Part shown: positions 44,726 through 53,589 of the stretch, one piece after another
How the letters are laid out: every line of letters starts with the position of its first letter
Numbering within the stretch: position 1 is the first letter of the stretch
Source: Frondihabitans sp. PAMC 28766
Lineage (GTDB): Bacteria; Actinomycetota; Actinomycetes; Actinomycetales; Microbacteriaceae
Assembly (NCBI RefSeq): GCF_001577365.1
Contig: NZ_CP014513.1
Location: forward strand, 3,410,001 to 3,474,000
Length of the DNA: 64,000 nucleotides
Direction: 5' to 3'
Position numbers and translations under genes: made by a program
Notes under the pieces: model-generated
Seen by the model: only the letters and a program-made list of their open reading frames with translations
What the model was told of the DNA's origin: nothing
Database searches by the model: none

Positions 44726-45691
44726 GTGCGCGCCATCACGATCGAGAAGTTCGGCCCCGCCGAGGGCCTGGCCCTGTCGGAGCGACCCGAGCCCGCCGTG
44801 GTCGCCGGCTCGGTGCTGATCGAGGTGGAGGCCATCGGCGTCGGCGGGGTGGACGCCGTGATCCGCCGCGGCACCCTCGGCAGCTCCTTCCCCGTCGGGA
44901 TGGTGCCCGGCAGCGAGGTCGCCGGCAGGGTCACTCAGGCCGGCGAGGGGGTTGCAGGATCATGGGTCGGCAAGCGGGTCTGGGCCTTCACCGGCACCAG
45001 CGGGGCCTACGCCGAACGGGCCGTGGCACATCTCGACGACGTGACCGAGCTGCCCGATGCCCTCAGGTCGAGCGACGCCGTCGCGCTCGGCGGCGCGGGC
45101 CCGGTCGCGCACTTCGCCTTAGAGCACGCGCGCTTCGAAGCAGGTCAGTCGGTGCTCGTGCGCGGTGCGGCGGGAAGCCTCGGCATCATGGCCCTGCAGC
45201 TCGCGGCAGCGGCCGGGGCGAGCGCAATCGGCGTGACCACCTCGTCGCCCGAGCGGGGCCGGCGCCTGCGGGATCTCGGGGCGACCCGCATCCTGGATCG
45301 CACGGCGCAGCCTGCCGAGGGCGACGACGCTCCCGGCGCCTTCGACGTCGTCATCGACATCGTGGGCGGCCCCGAGCTGCCGTCGTTCGTCGAGCTGCTC
45401 GCCCCGAACGGCCGGTTCGTCTCGATCGGAGTCGTCGGGGGCTACCCGCCGGCCGACTTCGGGATGACCCTGATGCGCCTCTTCCAGCGCTCGCTCTCGT
45501 TCGCCACGTTCAGCCTCGACACCGTGCCGATGGCCGAGCGCAACGCCGCCCGGGCCGACATCTTCGCCCGCGCGGCTCGGGGTGAGCTCCGCGCCGTCGT
45601 CGACGGGATCCTGCCTCTCGCCGATGCCGCCGAGGCCCACCGCCGGATGGACGCGGGGACGGTCTTCGGGCGGATCGTGCTCACGCCCTGA
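44726..45691 (+). CDS. Zinc-independent MDR oxidoreductase (quinone oxidoreductase-like)
   Basis: A 321-residue medium-chain dehydrogenase/reductase. The substrate domain reads MRAITIEKFGPAEGLALSER and IEVEAIGVGGVDAVIRRGTL. The Rossmann domain is VLVRGAAGSLGIMALQLAAA followed by DVVIDIVGGPELPSFVELLA. No zinc-binding cysteines are seen, so it is a quinone oxidoreductase/enoyl reductase type using NADPH. The GTG start follows GAGGAGAGCCCA. It is divergent from a TetR gene, a common arrangement for stress-induced reductases. Confidence 0.93.
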   Translation: MRAITIEKFGPAEGLALSERPEPAVVAGSVLIEVEAIGVGGVDAVIRRGTLGSSFPVGMVPGSEVAGRVTQAGEGVAGSWVGKRVWAFTGTSGAYAERAVAHLDDVTELPDALRSSDAVALGGAGPVAHFALEHARFEAGQSVLVRGAAGSLGIMALQLAAAAGASAIGVTTSSPERGRRLRDLGATRILDRTAQPAEGDDAPGAFDVVIDIVGGPELPSFVELLAPNGRFVSIGVVGGYPPADFGMTLMRLFQRSLSFATFSLDTVPMAERNAARADIFARAARGELRAVVDGILPLADAAEAHRRMDAGTVFGRIVLTP

Positions 45692-45770
45692 TCCGAGGCG
45701 ACGCCGGGCCGCCGCGCCACCATGCAGGGTCAGTCGGGAGGCGCAGTCGGGATCGCACTATCGTGCAGGT

Positions 45771-46118
45771 GTGGACGTGGTCGTGGAGGTCGGGGGCTGG
45801 GAGCACGAGTGCTGCGGCGCGGCCTATGAGCGCGGGCAGCTCGTCGACCTGAACTGCGTCAGCTACCTCGGCGGCGACGGCCGCAACTGCTTCTCCGAAG
45901 TCCACCACGTCACCGTGCCCGATCGACGTGTTCGGGGCCGCATCACGGACATCGCCATGGTGCTCGATGACGGGTCGACCCGCGCGATCCTGCGGCTGCC
46001 CAGTGGCGCAGCCCTCCGTCACTTCGACGACGATGACGACGGGCTGCTACGTGATCCCTGGTCGGAGCGCCTCGTCGGAGAGATCTCGTCGGAGTTCATC
46101 CTCACGGTCAGGACGTGA
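45771..46118 (+). CDS. Hypothetical protein resembling DUF6578
   Basis: A 115-residue protein reading VDVVVEVGGWEHECCGAAYE, then RGQLVDLNCVSYLGGDGRNC. A paired cysteine (ECCG) near the N-terminus and the W..CCG pattern resemble actinobacterial DUF6578. The rest is beta-rich with an acidic loop (HFDDDDDGLLRDPW). The GTG start is tentative. The function is unknown. Confidence 0.6.
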   Translation: MDVVVEVGGWEHECCGAAYERGQLVDLNCVSYLGGDGRNCFSEVHHVTVPDRRVRGRITDIAMVLDDGSTRAILRLPSGAALRHFDDDDDGLLRDPWSERLVGEISSEFILTVRT

Positions 46119-46237
46119 CGCCGGCGGGCCCGGCCGGGCCGGGACGCGACGACTACGCGCGGAGGATCCGAGACGAGCCGCACGACCGCGACCCTGCGAC
46201 ACTGGCAGCGGCAATGCACACGACGCGAAGGAGCGAC

Positions 46238-46491
46238 ATGCCGAAGACCGTGACCCTCATCCGCTCGGCCTCGCTGTCGAGCGTGGCCGAGTACGCCTAC
46301 GCCGCGACGGCACCGGCCGAGGCGCGGCTGATCTTCCTCGCCGGAGCCTGCCCCTCAACGACGACGGCTCGACCGCGAGTGTCGGCGACTACGCCGGGCA
46401 GGCCGCGAAGTGCCTCGACAACATGGTCGTCGCGCTGCGCGAGGCAGGGGCCAGGATCGACGACGTGGCCGTCGCCGCCGTCCGCGACTGA
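46238..46491 (+). pseudogene. Truncated and frameshifted RidA (YjgF/UK114) gene
   Basis: It begins MPKTVTLIRSASLSSVAEYA, a proper RidA N-terminus after GAAGGAGCGAC. One base is missing in the CCCC run at 46351-46354; the other frame then continues LNDDGSTASVGDYAGQAAKC and LDNMVVALREAGARIDDV, ending almost at once with AVAAVRD. Normal RidA proteins are about 130 residues; here only about 84 remain and the last residues match a family C-terminus, so an internal deletion of roughly 45 codons is likely. RidA deaminates reactive enamine/imine intermediates. Confidence 0.75.
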
Positions 46492-46503
46492 CCATCGGCG
46501 AGG

Positions 46504-47361
46504 TCACCTCTGCTGCACGAACTGGGTGATCGTGAACGCCACTCCCTGCGGGTCGAGGGCGTCGGCGAGACGCGTCCACTTCTCGTCGGCCGTTGCGACG
46601 ATCCTGCCGCCGAGCCGTTCGATCGTCTGCGCCGCGGCGTCGCGGTCGGCCACGCTGAAGCCGACCTGCCAGGTGGCGGGCCCGTCGGTCGAACGTGCGG
46701 CCCCGAACACGTCGGCGAAACCAGCGGGAGCACCCGCCTGCCGCTCACGAATGTGCGGGTCGCTCGTCGCCGCGAGGTGATCGCCGTAGCCCGGCACGCC
46801 CAGCATGCGGGCCGAATCCGGCCCCATGTCCATGACGGCCCAGCCGAACACCTTCCGGTAGAAGGCGAGGTGGGCTTCAGGATCCGGGGTGCGCAGGTCG
46901 CTGAACACCCACCCTCCGGGTCGGTTGATGTACTGCGACCCGAGGCGCTCCCGCGCCTGCCAGAGCCCGAACAGCACGCCGCGGTCATCACGACAGAACG
47001 CGCTGCGGCCGGCAGCCCCTCCTCGCCCCGCGTCCTCGAGGCCGAAGACCTCTCCTCCGGCATCGCGCACGGTCTGCGCCGTCTGGTCTGCGTCGTCCAC
47101 CGCGAAGTACGTGACCCAGCCTGACGCTGCCCCGTCGGCCAGCGAGGCCAGCGCCCCCACGTCGAGCCCGTCGCGCGTGGCGATGCGGTACGACCCCGGC
47201 GCCTGCGGCGGGAGCCGCTCTGAGAGCGACCAGCCGAACAGCGCGCTGTAGAACGCCTCGGCGGCATCGACGTCGGCATGCCGGCCGTCGATCCAGCTCG
47301 GCACTCCCTGCGGATAGGTGCGGGGCGGAAGCGCGTCTTCGTTTCTCTCGGTTCCGGGCAT
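46504..47361 (-). CDS. Two-domain VOC family protein (glyoxalase/bleomycin resistance-like)
   Basis: A 285-residue protein with two tandem VOC domains: WIDGRHADVDAAEAFYSALF, then GWSLSERLPPQAPGSYRIAT, in the first half, and WVFSDLRTPDPEAHLAFYRK, then VFGWAVMDMGPDSARMLGVP, in the second. Proteins of this layout (CFP30/hydroxylase-like) are metal-dependent or binding proteins of unknown substrate. The start at MPGTERNEDA is taken; a longer frame lacks homology. It is convergent with the broken RidA gene. Confidence 0.9.
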   Translation of the reverse strand: MPGTERNEDALPPRTYPQGVPSWIDGRHADVDAAEAFYSALFGWSLSERLPPQAPGSYRIATRDGLDVGALASLADGAASGWVTYFAVDDADQTAQTVRDAGGEVFGLEDAGRGGAAGRSAFCRDDRGVLFGLWQARERLGSQYINRPGGWVFSDLRTPDPEAHLAFYRKVFGWAVMDMGPDSARMLGVPGYGDHLAATSDPHIRERQAGAPAGFADVFGAARSTDGPATWQVGFSVADRDAAAQTIERLGGRIVATADEKWTRLADALDPQGVAFTITQFVQQR

Positions 47362-47516
47362 CGGTGTCCTCCATCGGTCGGTGGCCCCAGGTCTAGCACC
47401 GGCCACCGTCACGCCGAGCGCGCGACGGGGCGGTCGGCGAACGCGAGAAGCCGACCACAGCGCGACTATGTTAGAGGCGGGTGGAACCGACGGGCGGCCG
47501 CCGGACAGTACAGGGC

Positions 47517-48071
47517 ATGGACACGATCACCGGGGATCAACGAGAGTGGGCGCTGGCAGTCGCCGGAGACGGCCGCGCGTTCGGCCGCATCTTCGACCGG
47601 CACGCGCCCCGCCTGAGACGACATGTCAGCGCGCTCGTGCCGACAGCCGCCGACGCGGACGACGTCGTCGCGATCACGTTCGCGACCGCCTGGGAGAAGC
47701 GGGCCGGCGTGCGCTTCGTCGACGCGTCGATCCTGCCGTGGTTGCTCGTCACGGCCACGAACACCGCCCACAACCTGACGCGCGCGCAACGTCGCTACCG
47801 CGCCTTTCTCGCCCGATTCCCCGTCGACTCACCTGTGCCCGACACCGCCGACACCGTTGCCGACGACGCGTTGAGCACCTCACTCGCCCGCCTGAGTCTT
47901 CGTGACCAGGAGGTGCTGGTGCTCTGCGTCGTGGAGGGCCTGAGCGAACGCGAGGCGGCCGCGACTCTGGGCGTGCCGCCGGGCACGGTCAAGTCGCGCC
48001 TGAGTCGCGCGAAGAGCCGACTCAAACAGCAGTACACGGCATCCACGTCACCCATAGGAGCATCGTCATGA
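47517..48071 (+). CDS. ECF-type RNA polymerase sigma factor
   Basis: A 184-residue sigma-70 family factor. Region 2 is AFGRIFDRHAPRLRRHVSAL and ADADDVVAITFATAWEKRAG; region 4 is LARLSLRDQEVLVLCVVEGL and EREAAATLGVPPGTVKSRLS, followed by RAKSRLKQQY. The ATG at 47517 matches the family N-terminus; a GTG 36 bases earlier is less likely. It is coupled by ATGA overlap to a membrane protein gene likely to be its anti-sigma factor. Confidence 0.93.
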   Translation: MDTITGDQREWALAVAGDGRAFGRIFDRHAPRLRRHVSALVPTAADADDVVAITFATAWEKRAGVRFVDASILPWLLVTATNTAHNLTRAQRRYRAFLARFPVDSPVPDTADTVADDALSTSLARLSLRDQEVLVLCVVEGLSEREAAATLGVPPGTVKSRLSRAKSRLKQQYTASTSPIGASS

Positions 48072-48919
48072 ACGACATCGACATCACCGCCCCTGGCGAC
48101 GCGCCGCACTCGCCACGGCTGACCATGATGCGCGACGCCCTCGTCGAGACCGTGATGCAGGAGGCAGCCCGGCCACATCGCCGCCTCACGCGAAAGGCCT
48201 TCTGCGCACTCCTCGCCGCATTCGTGCTGGCCGGAGGGATCTCCGGGGGCCTGACCGCGGCCGCCGCGCTCGGCACGCGGGACGACGCGGTCCTGGCCGG
48301 AGGAGTCGCCACGACGGGCGCGTACGACATGACGGAGGGGCAGCACGGGACCTTGCTGGGCGCCCCTGTGTCGGAGATCACCTCGGGCCCGGACTCGCTC
48401 TCGCTCGGCGATGCGCCTCCCGGCGCGAACGCGGTGGCCATCGGCTTTCAGTGCGTGACGGCCGGGCGCTTCACCCTCACGTTCGCATCCGGCCTCCCTG
48501 TCACGAACGGCCGATGCCGGGTGAGCTCCGACGACGAGCCGTCCACGACGACGCCCGCCGGATACTCGCTTCGCGTCGACCCGAGCCAGGGCGGCGTCGT
48601 GAAGATCGTCGCTGCGGCCGACGCCCGCTACGCCGTGTGGGCGTCCTGGGCGAAGGTGCCGACGCCGGCCAAGCCATCGCCCGCCCAACTCGCCGAGATC
48701 GCGGATCACAAAATCACCCGGTCCGAGTACGTGGCCGCTTTCCACCGCTACGAGAAGTGCATGAGCGCTGCTGGTTACGACCTCGGGCAGATCCCCGACA
48801 ACGAGACGAATTTCCAGTACGGCATTCCAGGCGACGGCATCGCCGAATCCGACACGGTCTGCTACCCGCGCGAGTTCGAGCAGGTAGACGACCTCTGGCA
48901 GGCGGCGCACCCGCAGTAG
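48068..48919 (+). CDS. Membrane-anchored partner of the ECF sigma factor (putative anti-sigma)
   Basis: A 283-residue protein. The N-terminal 45 residues are cytoplasmic and polar (PGDAPHSPRLTMMRDALVET, and so on), then one membrane helix (AFCALLAAFVLAGGISGGLT), then an extracytoplasmic domain with cysteines (IGFQCVTAG, NGRCRVSS, YEKCMSAAG and TVCYPREF). Translational coupling to the sigma gene and this topology suggest an anti-sigma factor, but no zinc-finger or ASD motif is visible. A terminator follows. Confidence 0.72.
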   Translation: MNDIDITAPGDAPHSPRLTMMRDALVETVMQEAARPHRRLTRKAFCALLAAFVLAGGISGGLTAAAALGTRDDAVLAGGVATTGAYDMTEGQHGTLLGAPVSEITSGPDSLSLGDAPPGANAVAIGFQCVTAGRFTLTFASGLPVTNGRCRVSSDDEPSTTTPAGYSLRVDPSQGGVVKIVAAADARYAVWASWAKVPTPAKPSPAQLAEIADHKITRSEYVAAFHRYEKCMSAAGYDLGQIPDNETNFQYGIPGDGIAESDTVCYPREFEQVDDLWQAAHPQ

Positions 48920-48940
48920 CAGCGGCCCACACCAGCCAGA

Positions 48941-48973
48941 AAGGCCCCGACGCAGACGACACGCCGGGGCCTT
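48941..48973. terminator. Bidirectional hairpin terminator
   Basis: AAGGCCCCG (48941-48949) pairs perfectly with CGGGGCCTT (48965-48973) around a 15-base loop. It lies between the sigma/anti-sigma operon and the convergent surface-protein gene. Confidence 0.85.
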
Positions 48974-48986
48974 CCTCGGGGTTGGA

Positions 48987-50882
48987 CTAGCCGTTCAGGC
49001 GACGGCGACGACGCGCGATGAACGTGAACGCTCCGCCGAGGGCGAGCAGCAGGGCTGCGAAGCCGACGGCCGGGGCCGGGTTCGAGCCGGTGAAGGCGAG
49101 GCTGCCGTCAGCTGCCGTGGTGGTCGTAGTGGGCGTCGTCGCGATGGGCGTCGTCGGCCCGGTCGCAGCAGTCGTGGTGACCGCGGCGGCGAGCACGAAC
49201 TCGACGTCGTTCGACGGGCCGGAGACGACCGGGTCACCGTTGGCGTCGACGACCGGCTGGCCGGAGGCGTCGAGCAGCAGAGACTCGGCCTCGACCGTGT
49301 AGTCGTTCGGCGTCAGGGCGACGGTGACGCTCCAGGTGCCCTTGCTGTTCACGACGATCGGTGCCTGCGGGTCTGCCGGCGTCGCAGCTTTCGGGGCGGC
49401 GAGCTTGGCCTGCTCGGTCTGCGCCTTCGCGGCCTGGGCCTCAGCGGCCTGGACCTCAGCGGTGGGGACCACGGCGAGAACGATGTTCGCCCCGGGGGTT
49501 CCGGTACCCGTGAAGGTGACCTGGCCGCCGGTCAGGTGCTGACCGTTCGTCGGCGAGGTGATAGTGGGAGTCGCCAGGGTCGGCACCGACGTCGTCGCGG
49601 CCGGGAGGGTGATCGTGAAGGAGATCGGCGGGTTGGTGGGCCCGACGTTCAGTTCGTTCGCCGAGAGGTTCTGCGTCACGGCTGCTGAGTCGGGGAAGGT
49701 GTAGGTCTCCGACCAGTTTCCCGAGGCGTCGGGCAGCGTCTGGAAGAGGCGCGTGCCGTCCGCGGCGAGCACGTTGACGGGCTCTCCGTCAGTGCCGGTG
49801 CCGGTGAACGTGACCGTGCGCGACGTCTCCGTCGCCCCATTGGTCGGCGCCGTGACGGTGAACGTCGGGGCGACCGTGGTGGCGGCGGGCAGGGTGATCG
49901 TGAAGTTCTGCGCGGCACCGGCAGGACCGACGTTGGGCTCGTTGATGCTGAGGTCCTGCGTCACCGCGTCGCTGTCGGCGAACGTGTAGGTCGACGACCA
50001 GGTGCCGTCGGCGCCCGGGTCGGCCTGGAAGAGACGGTTGCCCGCAGCATCCAACACGTTGACTGGCTCGCCCGTGAAGCCCGTGCCCATGAACGTCACG
50101 GTGCGCGAGGTCTCGTTGGCACCGTTCGTCGGGCTGGTCACGCTGAGCGTCTGGGCCGGCGCCGGCAGTGTGATCGTGAACGTCCTGGATGCACCATCGG
50201 GCCCGACGTTGGGCTCGTTGGCCGAGAGCACCTCGGTGGTGGCCGCGGTGTTCGAGAAGGTGTAGCTGCCCGACCAGGCGCCGTCCGCACCCGGGTTGGC
50301 CTGCAGGATCCTGGTGCCGTCAGCGGTCAGGACGTTGACGGGCTCCCCCGTGGTGCCCGTCCCGGCGAAGGTGACCGTGCGCGAGGCCACCGTGCTGCCG
50401 TCGGCCGGGCTCGTCACCGCGAACGTCGCAGGCGCGTCGGCCGTCACCGGAGCGGTGGGAGTCGCGGCGGCGGGTGCCGGCGCGGACGCGGCAGTGGGCG
50501 CCGGGCTGCTGGTGGGAGCCGCGGTGGCCGTGGGAGCGGGCGTCGCAGTGGTGGTCGGCGTCGGCGTGCTGGCCGGCGCTGGCGTGCCGGTCGGAGCCGG
50601 GGTACCGGTCGCCGCGGGAGCCGGGGTGCCGGTCGCCGCGGGGGCCGGGGTACCGGTCGCCGCGGGAGCCGGGGTGCCGGTCGCCGCGGGGGCCGGGGTA
50701 CCGGTCGCCGCGGGAGCCGCCGCGCTGGTCGCGCTGGGATCGGCGGTAGCTGCGTTCGCGGGAATCGTCGCGACGAGGGCGCCGCCGAGAGAAAGCGTGA
50801 GGACGACCGGAACGGCCAGACCCCTCCGCCAGAGAGTTCTGTTCACTGGAAAATGGCTCTTTCGGGTAGAGATGAGCGTCAT
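48987..50882 (-). CDS. Sortase-anchored repeat surface protein (LAxTG, Ig-like repeats)
   Basis: A 631-residue secreted, wall-anchored protein. The signal region is RTLWRRGLAVPVVLTLSLGG ending near IPANAATA. Next is a Pro/Ala/Thr stalk with five APAATGTP-type repeats, then three Ig-like units of about 95 residues that each contain SRTVTF(T)GTG, GEPVNVL and a closing FTITLPA, then a fourth unit and the sorting signal LAFTG followed by a hydrophobic helix and RRRRRLNG. The LAxTG motif is typical of class E sortases of GC-rich actinobacteria. No sortase gene lies in the window. It is probably a stalk-like adhesin. Confidence 0.9.
   Translation of the reverse strand: MTLISTRKSHFPVNRTLWRRGLAVPVVLTLSLGGALVATIPANAATADPSATSAAAPAATGTPAPAATGTPAPAATGTPAPAATGTPAPAATGTPAPTGTPAPASTPTPTTTATPAPTATAAPTSSPAPTAASAPAPAAATPTAPVTADAPATFAVTSPADGSTVASRTVTFAGTGTTGEPVNVLTADGTRILQANPGADGAWSGSYTFSNTAATTEVLSANEPNVGPDGASRTFTITLPAPAQTLSVTSPTNGANETSRTVTFMGTGFTGEPVNVLDAAGNRLFQADPGADGTWSSTYTFADSDAVTQDLSINEPNVGPAGAAQNFTITLPAATTVAPTFTVTAPTNGATETSRTVTFTGTGTDGEPVNVLAADGTRLFQTLPDASGNWSETYTFPDSAAVTQNLSANELNVGPTNPPISFTITLPAATTSVPTLATPTITSPTNGQHLTGGQVTFTGTGTPGANIVLAVVPTAEVQAAEAQAAKAQTEQAKLAAPKAATPADPQAPIVVNSKGTWSVTVALTPNDYTVEAESLLLDASGQPVVDANGDPVVSGPSNDVEFVLAAAVTTTAATGPTTPIATTPTTTTTAADGSLAFTGSNPAPAVGFAALLLALGGAFTFIARRRRRLNG
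50593..50716. repeat. 24-bp coding repeat array (APAATGTP, five copies)
   Basis: Within the surface-protein gene, 24-bp units coding APAATGTP recur in tandem with only silent or single-base differences, alternating ggtacc and ggtgcc versions. The length of the stalk could vary by slippage without breaking frame. Confidence 0.85.
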
Positions 50883-51049
50883 TGCCCGTCGTCTCCGACC
50901 CTGTTCGAATCCTGACGGCAAAAGCGTCGAAGGCTCACGTTGAACCCCGACGATCGGAACATATCAGCGAACCGGGTCGTTCGGAAGGAATACTGCAGAG
51001 TCTGCATGTTTGCCCGATCGCCTGTACCCCGGCCGAGCAGAACAACCCC

Positions 51050-51958
51050 TCAGTCGAGCTTCCCCCACCGCGCCCGCGCCCCGAGATAGAGGCCGTAGAC
51101 GATCACGCCGATGCCGACGGCGAGCAGGATGACCCGACCGAATCGCAGGTGCGCGAGGGTGAGCAGCGCGCCGTCCAGGCCCGTCGCCTTCTGCGGGTCG
51201 AAGGTCCACGCCGCCACCACGAACAGCACGCCGACGACACCGAGCGCGACGCCCTTGGCGATATAACCGACGGGCCCGGCCACCGTCACCACGGCACCCA
51301 TCGGCATCGCGGGCACCGACAGGTCGTTGCGGAACTTCAGCGAGACGCCGCGAGCGACGAAGTAGACACCGACGCCGAGCACGGTGAGGCCCACCGCGAT
51401 CAGCAGCAGCTCGCCGCCGGGGGCCTGCAGGATCCGCGCGCTGAGCGTCTTCGAGGCCTTCGTCGAGTCGGTCGAGCTGCCGCGCGCGAACGTGAACGCC
51501 GTCACCGCGATGGCGAAGAACACCACGGCCCGGCTGACGTCGCCGAAGCGATGCGACCACAGGTGCTCGCGCTGACTACCGCGCGACCGCACGAGGTGAG
51601 CGATCTGCCAGACACCGAGGGCTGCGAGACCGACGACGAGCAGCCACAGGATCACGACGCCACCGGGAGCCCGGGCGATCTGACGCAGCGCCCCCGACTG
51701 GTCGGCCTGGCCCGTGCCGCCGTTGCCCGTCGAGATCCTGATGGCGATGACGCCGATCAACACGTGCAGCACGCCGTTGACGACGTACCCGCTGCGCGCC
51801 GCGATGCGGAAGGGTTTGCTCGCGGATGCGTCGTCGGCGACGTCCTGGGCGGTGTCTGCCGCCCTGTCGGCGGTGTCTCCCGCTTTGTCGGCTGCATCGC
51901 CGATCGCGTTCGCGGCCTCGGCCGCACCCGACCCGGTCGTCTTGCCCGCCTCGCTCAT
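51050..51958 (-). CDS. DUF1206 membrane protein
   Basis: A 302-residue protein. After an acidic, Ala/Asp-rich N-terminus it has three repeats of two membrane helices: RIAARSGYVVNGVLHVLIGV with LWLLVVGLAALGVWQIAHLV, then FGDVSRAVVFFAIAVTAFTF with LLIAVGLTVLGVGVYFVARG, and GPVGYIAKGVALGVVGVLFV with VILLAVGIGVIVYGLYLGAR. This is the DUF1206 family, whose function is not known. It appears as a single gene. Confidence 0.9.
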   Translation of the reverse strand: MSEAGKTTGSGAAEAANAIGDAADKAGDTADRAADTAQDVADDASASKPFRIAARSGYVVNGVLHVLIGVIAIRISTGNGGTGQADQSGALRQIARAPGGVVILWLLVVGLAALGVWQIAHLVRSRGSQREHLWSHRFGDVSRAVVFFAIAVTAFTFARGSSTDSTKASKTLSARILQAPGGELLLIAVGLTVLGVGVYFVARGVSLKFRNDLSVPAMPMGAVVTVAGPVGYIAKGVALGVVGVLFVVAAWTFDPQKATGLDGALLTLAHLRFGRVILLAVGIGVIVYGLYLGARARWGKLD

Positions 51959-51990
51959 CAGCGCAGGCTATCGGCGACAGGGCTGCCGCG

Positions 51991-52467
51991 TTACCGGTCG
52001 AACCGCCGCCCCTCGCCCTTGTCGGCGCTGCAGAACCAGACGAGCAGGATGATGCCGCCCACGATCGGGATCAGCGCGATGAAGTACCACGCGCCCGAAC
52101 GGTTGGTGTCGTGGAGGCGGCGCCAGGCGAGGGCCAGCGACGGCACGATGTTCGCCAACGCCCAGATGAAGTAGAGGATCTCGACGACGGACTGCCCGGG
52201 GCTCGTGAAGTAGACGTTCGTCGGGCCGGCGTGCGCACCCCGCAGCGCGGAGTTGAGGATCGAGTAGACGATGCCGACGACAGCGGCGACGAGCTGCCAC
52301 CACCAGTATTCGGACCGACTCGCACGGCCCGAGAAGGTGGCGTACTTGGCGACGTAGCGCCGCACGGCCACCGAGAAAGGCGCGCCGTAGTAGGGCTGAT
52401 TCAGCGGAGGCTCACCCTGCGACAGGGAAGCGGGCGGCTGGTAAGCGGGCGGCGGTGCATATGACAC
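51991..52467 (-). CDS. DUF805 membrane protein
   Basis: A 158-residue protein with a proline-rich N-terminus (SYAPPPAYQPPASLSQGEPP) and DUF805 helices: YATFSGRASRSEYWWWQLVA, IWALANIVPSLALAWRRLHD and TNRSGAWYFIALIPIVGGII. The GTG start is preceded by GAGGAG with a 6-base gap. DUF805 proteins are small membrane proteins of unknown function. It follows an intergenic region and precedes the DUF1206 gene by 32 bp, so the two may be co-transcribed. Confidence 0.9.
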   Translation of the reverse strand: MSYAPPPAYQPPASLSQGEPPLNQPYYGAPFSVAVRRYVAKYATFSGRASRSEYWWWQLVAAVVGIVYSILNSALRGAHAGPTNVYFTSPGQSVVEILYFIWALANIVPSLALAWRRLHDTNRSGAWYFIALIPIVGGIILLVWFCSADKGEGRRFDR

Positions 52468-52601
52468 GGGGGGCTCCTCATTGAGTCGTGAACTTTCCTC
52501 ACCGGAGCCTAGGGGGCTGCGCCAGGCCGAAGGAACCGCCACGCGGCGCTGCTGATAGCGGATGCACGGCGCGGGCTCTCGCATCCTGGTTGGCTGTTCG
52601 C

Positions 52602-53570
52602 ATGCGACGAATTCTGGTGCTGGGCGGGACGGGTTGGTTGGGCAACGAGGTCGCGCGGGCTGCCCTCGAGACCGGGGCGGAGGTCGTCTGCCTCGCGCGC
52701 GGTGCCTCGGGTTCGGTGCCTGCCGGTGCCCGCCTCGTCCGCGCCGACCGCAGCGACCCGCGCGCCTACGACGAGCTGAAGGGCGACCTCGGAGGCGAGT
52801 GGGACGACGTGATCGAAATCACTTACGACCCGACGTGGGTGCGCTCGGCGCTCGACGCCCTGGCCGACAAGGCCCGCCACTGGACGCTCGTCTCGACGGT
52901 CTCGGTCAATGCCCGAAACGACGAACCCGGGGCCGACGAGTCGGCGGCCCTCCAGGCACCAGACGAGACCGGGGGCTACGGAAAGGTCAAAGTCGCGGTC
53001 GAGGAGACGACGGCCGCGCGTCTCGGAGACCGGCTGCTGACCGTGCGCCCCGGCCTCATCGCCGGCCCCGGCGACCCGAGCGACCGGTTCGGCTACTGGC
53101 CCGCCCGACTGCAGGGCGGCGGCGCTGTGCTCTCCCCCACCGCCACGGGCCGTTTCGTGCAGGTCATCGACGTCGCCGACCTCGCGGCGTTCATCGTGAC
53201 GGCGGGGCACGGTCGCCGGGTCGGCACGATCAACGCGGTCGGCGATTCGCACCCGTTCGACGAGGTGCTCGACCGCATCCGTGCTGCGACCGGCTTCGAC
53301 GGCGAAACGATCGCCCGAGACGACGCCTGGCTCGTCGACCACGGGGTCGAGTACTGGTCCGGGCCGCGCTCCCTCCCCCTCTGGCTGCCCGCCGAAGACA
53401 CCGGCTTCGCCCGACGCAGCAACGCCGCCTACCTCGCCGCCGGCGGCCGCCTCCGCCCCCTGCGTGACACGATCGCCCGCACCCTCGCCGACGAGCTCGC
53501 CCGCGGTCTCGACCGCGCCCGCCGCGCCGGCCTCACTCGAGCCGACGAGGCGGCCCTCCTCGCGTCCTGA
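52602..53570 (+). CDS. NAD-dependent epimerase/dehydratase family protein
   Basis: A 322-residue extended SDR. The Rossmann motif is MRRILVLGGTGWLGNEVARA. The active-site region reads LVSTVSVNARNDEPGADESA, YGKVKVAVEET (Tyr-x-x-x-Lys) and VRPGLIAGPGDPSDRFGYW. The domain resembles atypical epimerases/reductases that act on nucleotide sugars or nicotinamide-linked substrates. The ATG at 52602 is the start. The gene after it is on the same strand 19 bp downstream. Confidence 0.9.
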   Translation: MRRILVLGGTGWLGNEVARAALETGAEVVCLARGASGSVPAGARLVRADRSDPRAYDELKGDLGGEWDDVIEITYDPTWVRSALDALADKARHWTLVSTVSVNARNDEPGADESAALQAPDETGGYGKVKVAVEETTAARLGDRLLTVRPGLIAGPGDPSDRFGYWPARLQGGGAVLSPTATGRFVQVIDVADLAAFIVTAGHGRRVGTINAVGDSHPFDEVLDRIRAATGFDGETIARDDAWLVDHGVEYWSGPRSLPLWLPAEDTGFARRSNAAYLAAGGRLRPLRDTIARTLADELARGLDRARRAGLTRADEAALLAS

Positions 53571-53589
53571 TCGGTGCCAGGATCGCAGG

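Noticed and set aside
52562..53467. A 301-codon plus-strand frame overlapping the epimerase gene
   Set aside because: It is an Arg-rich frame shadow of the gene starting at 52602, which carries the clear Rossmann motif.
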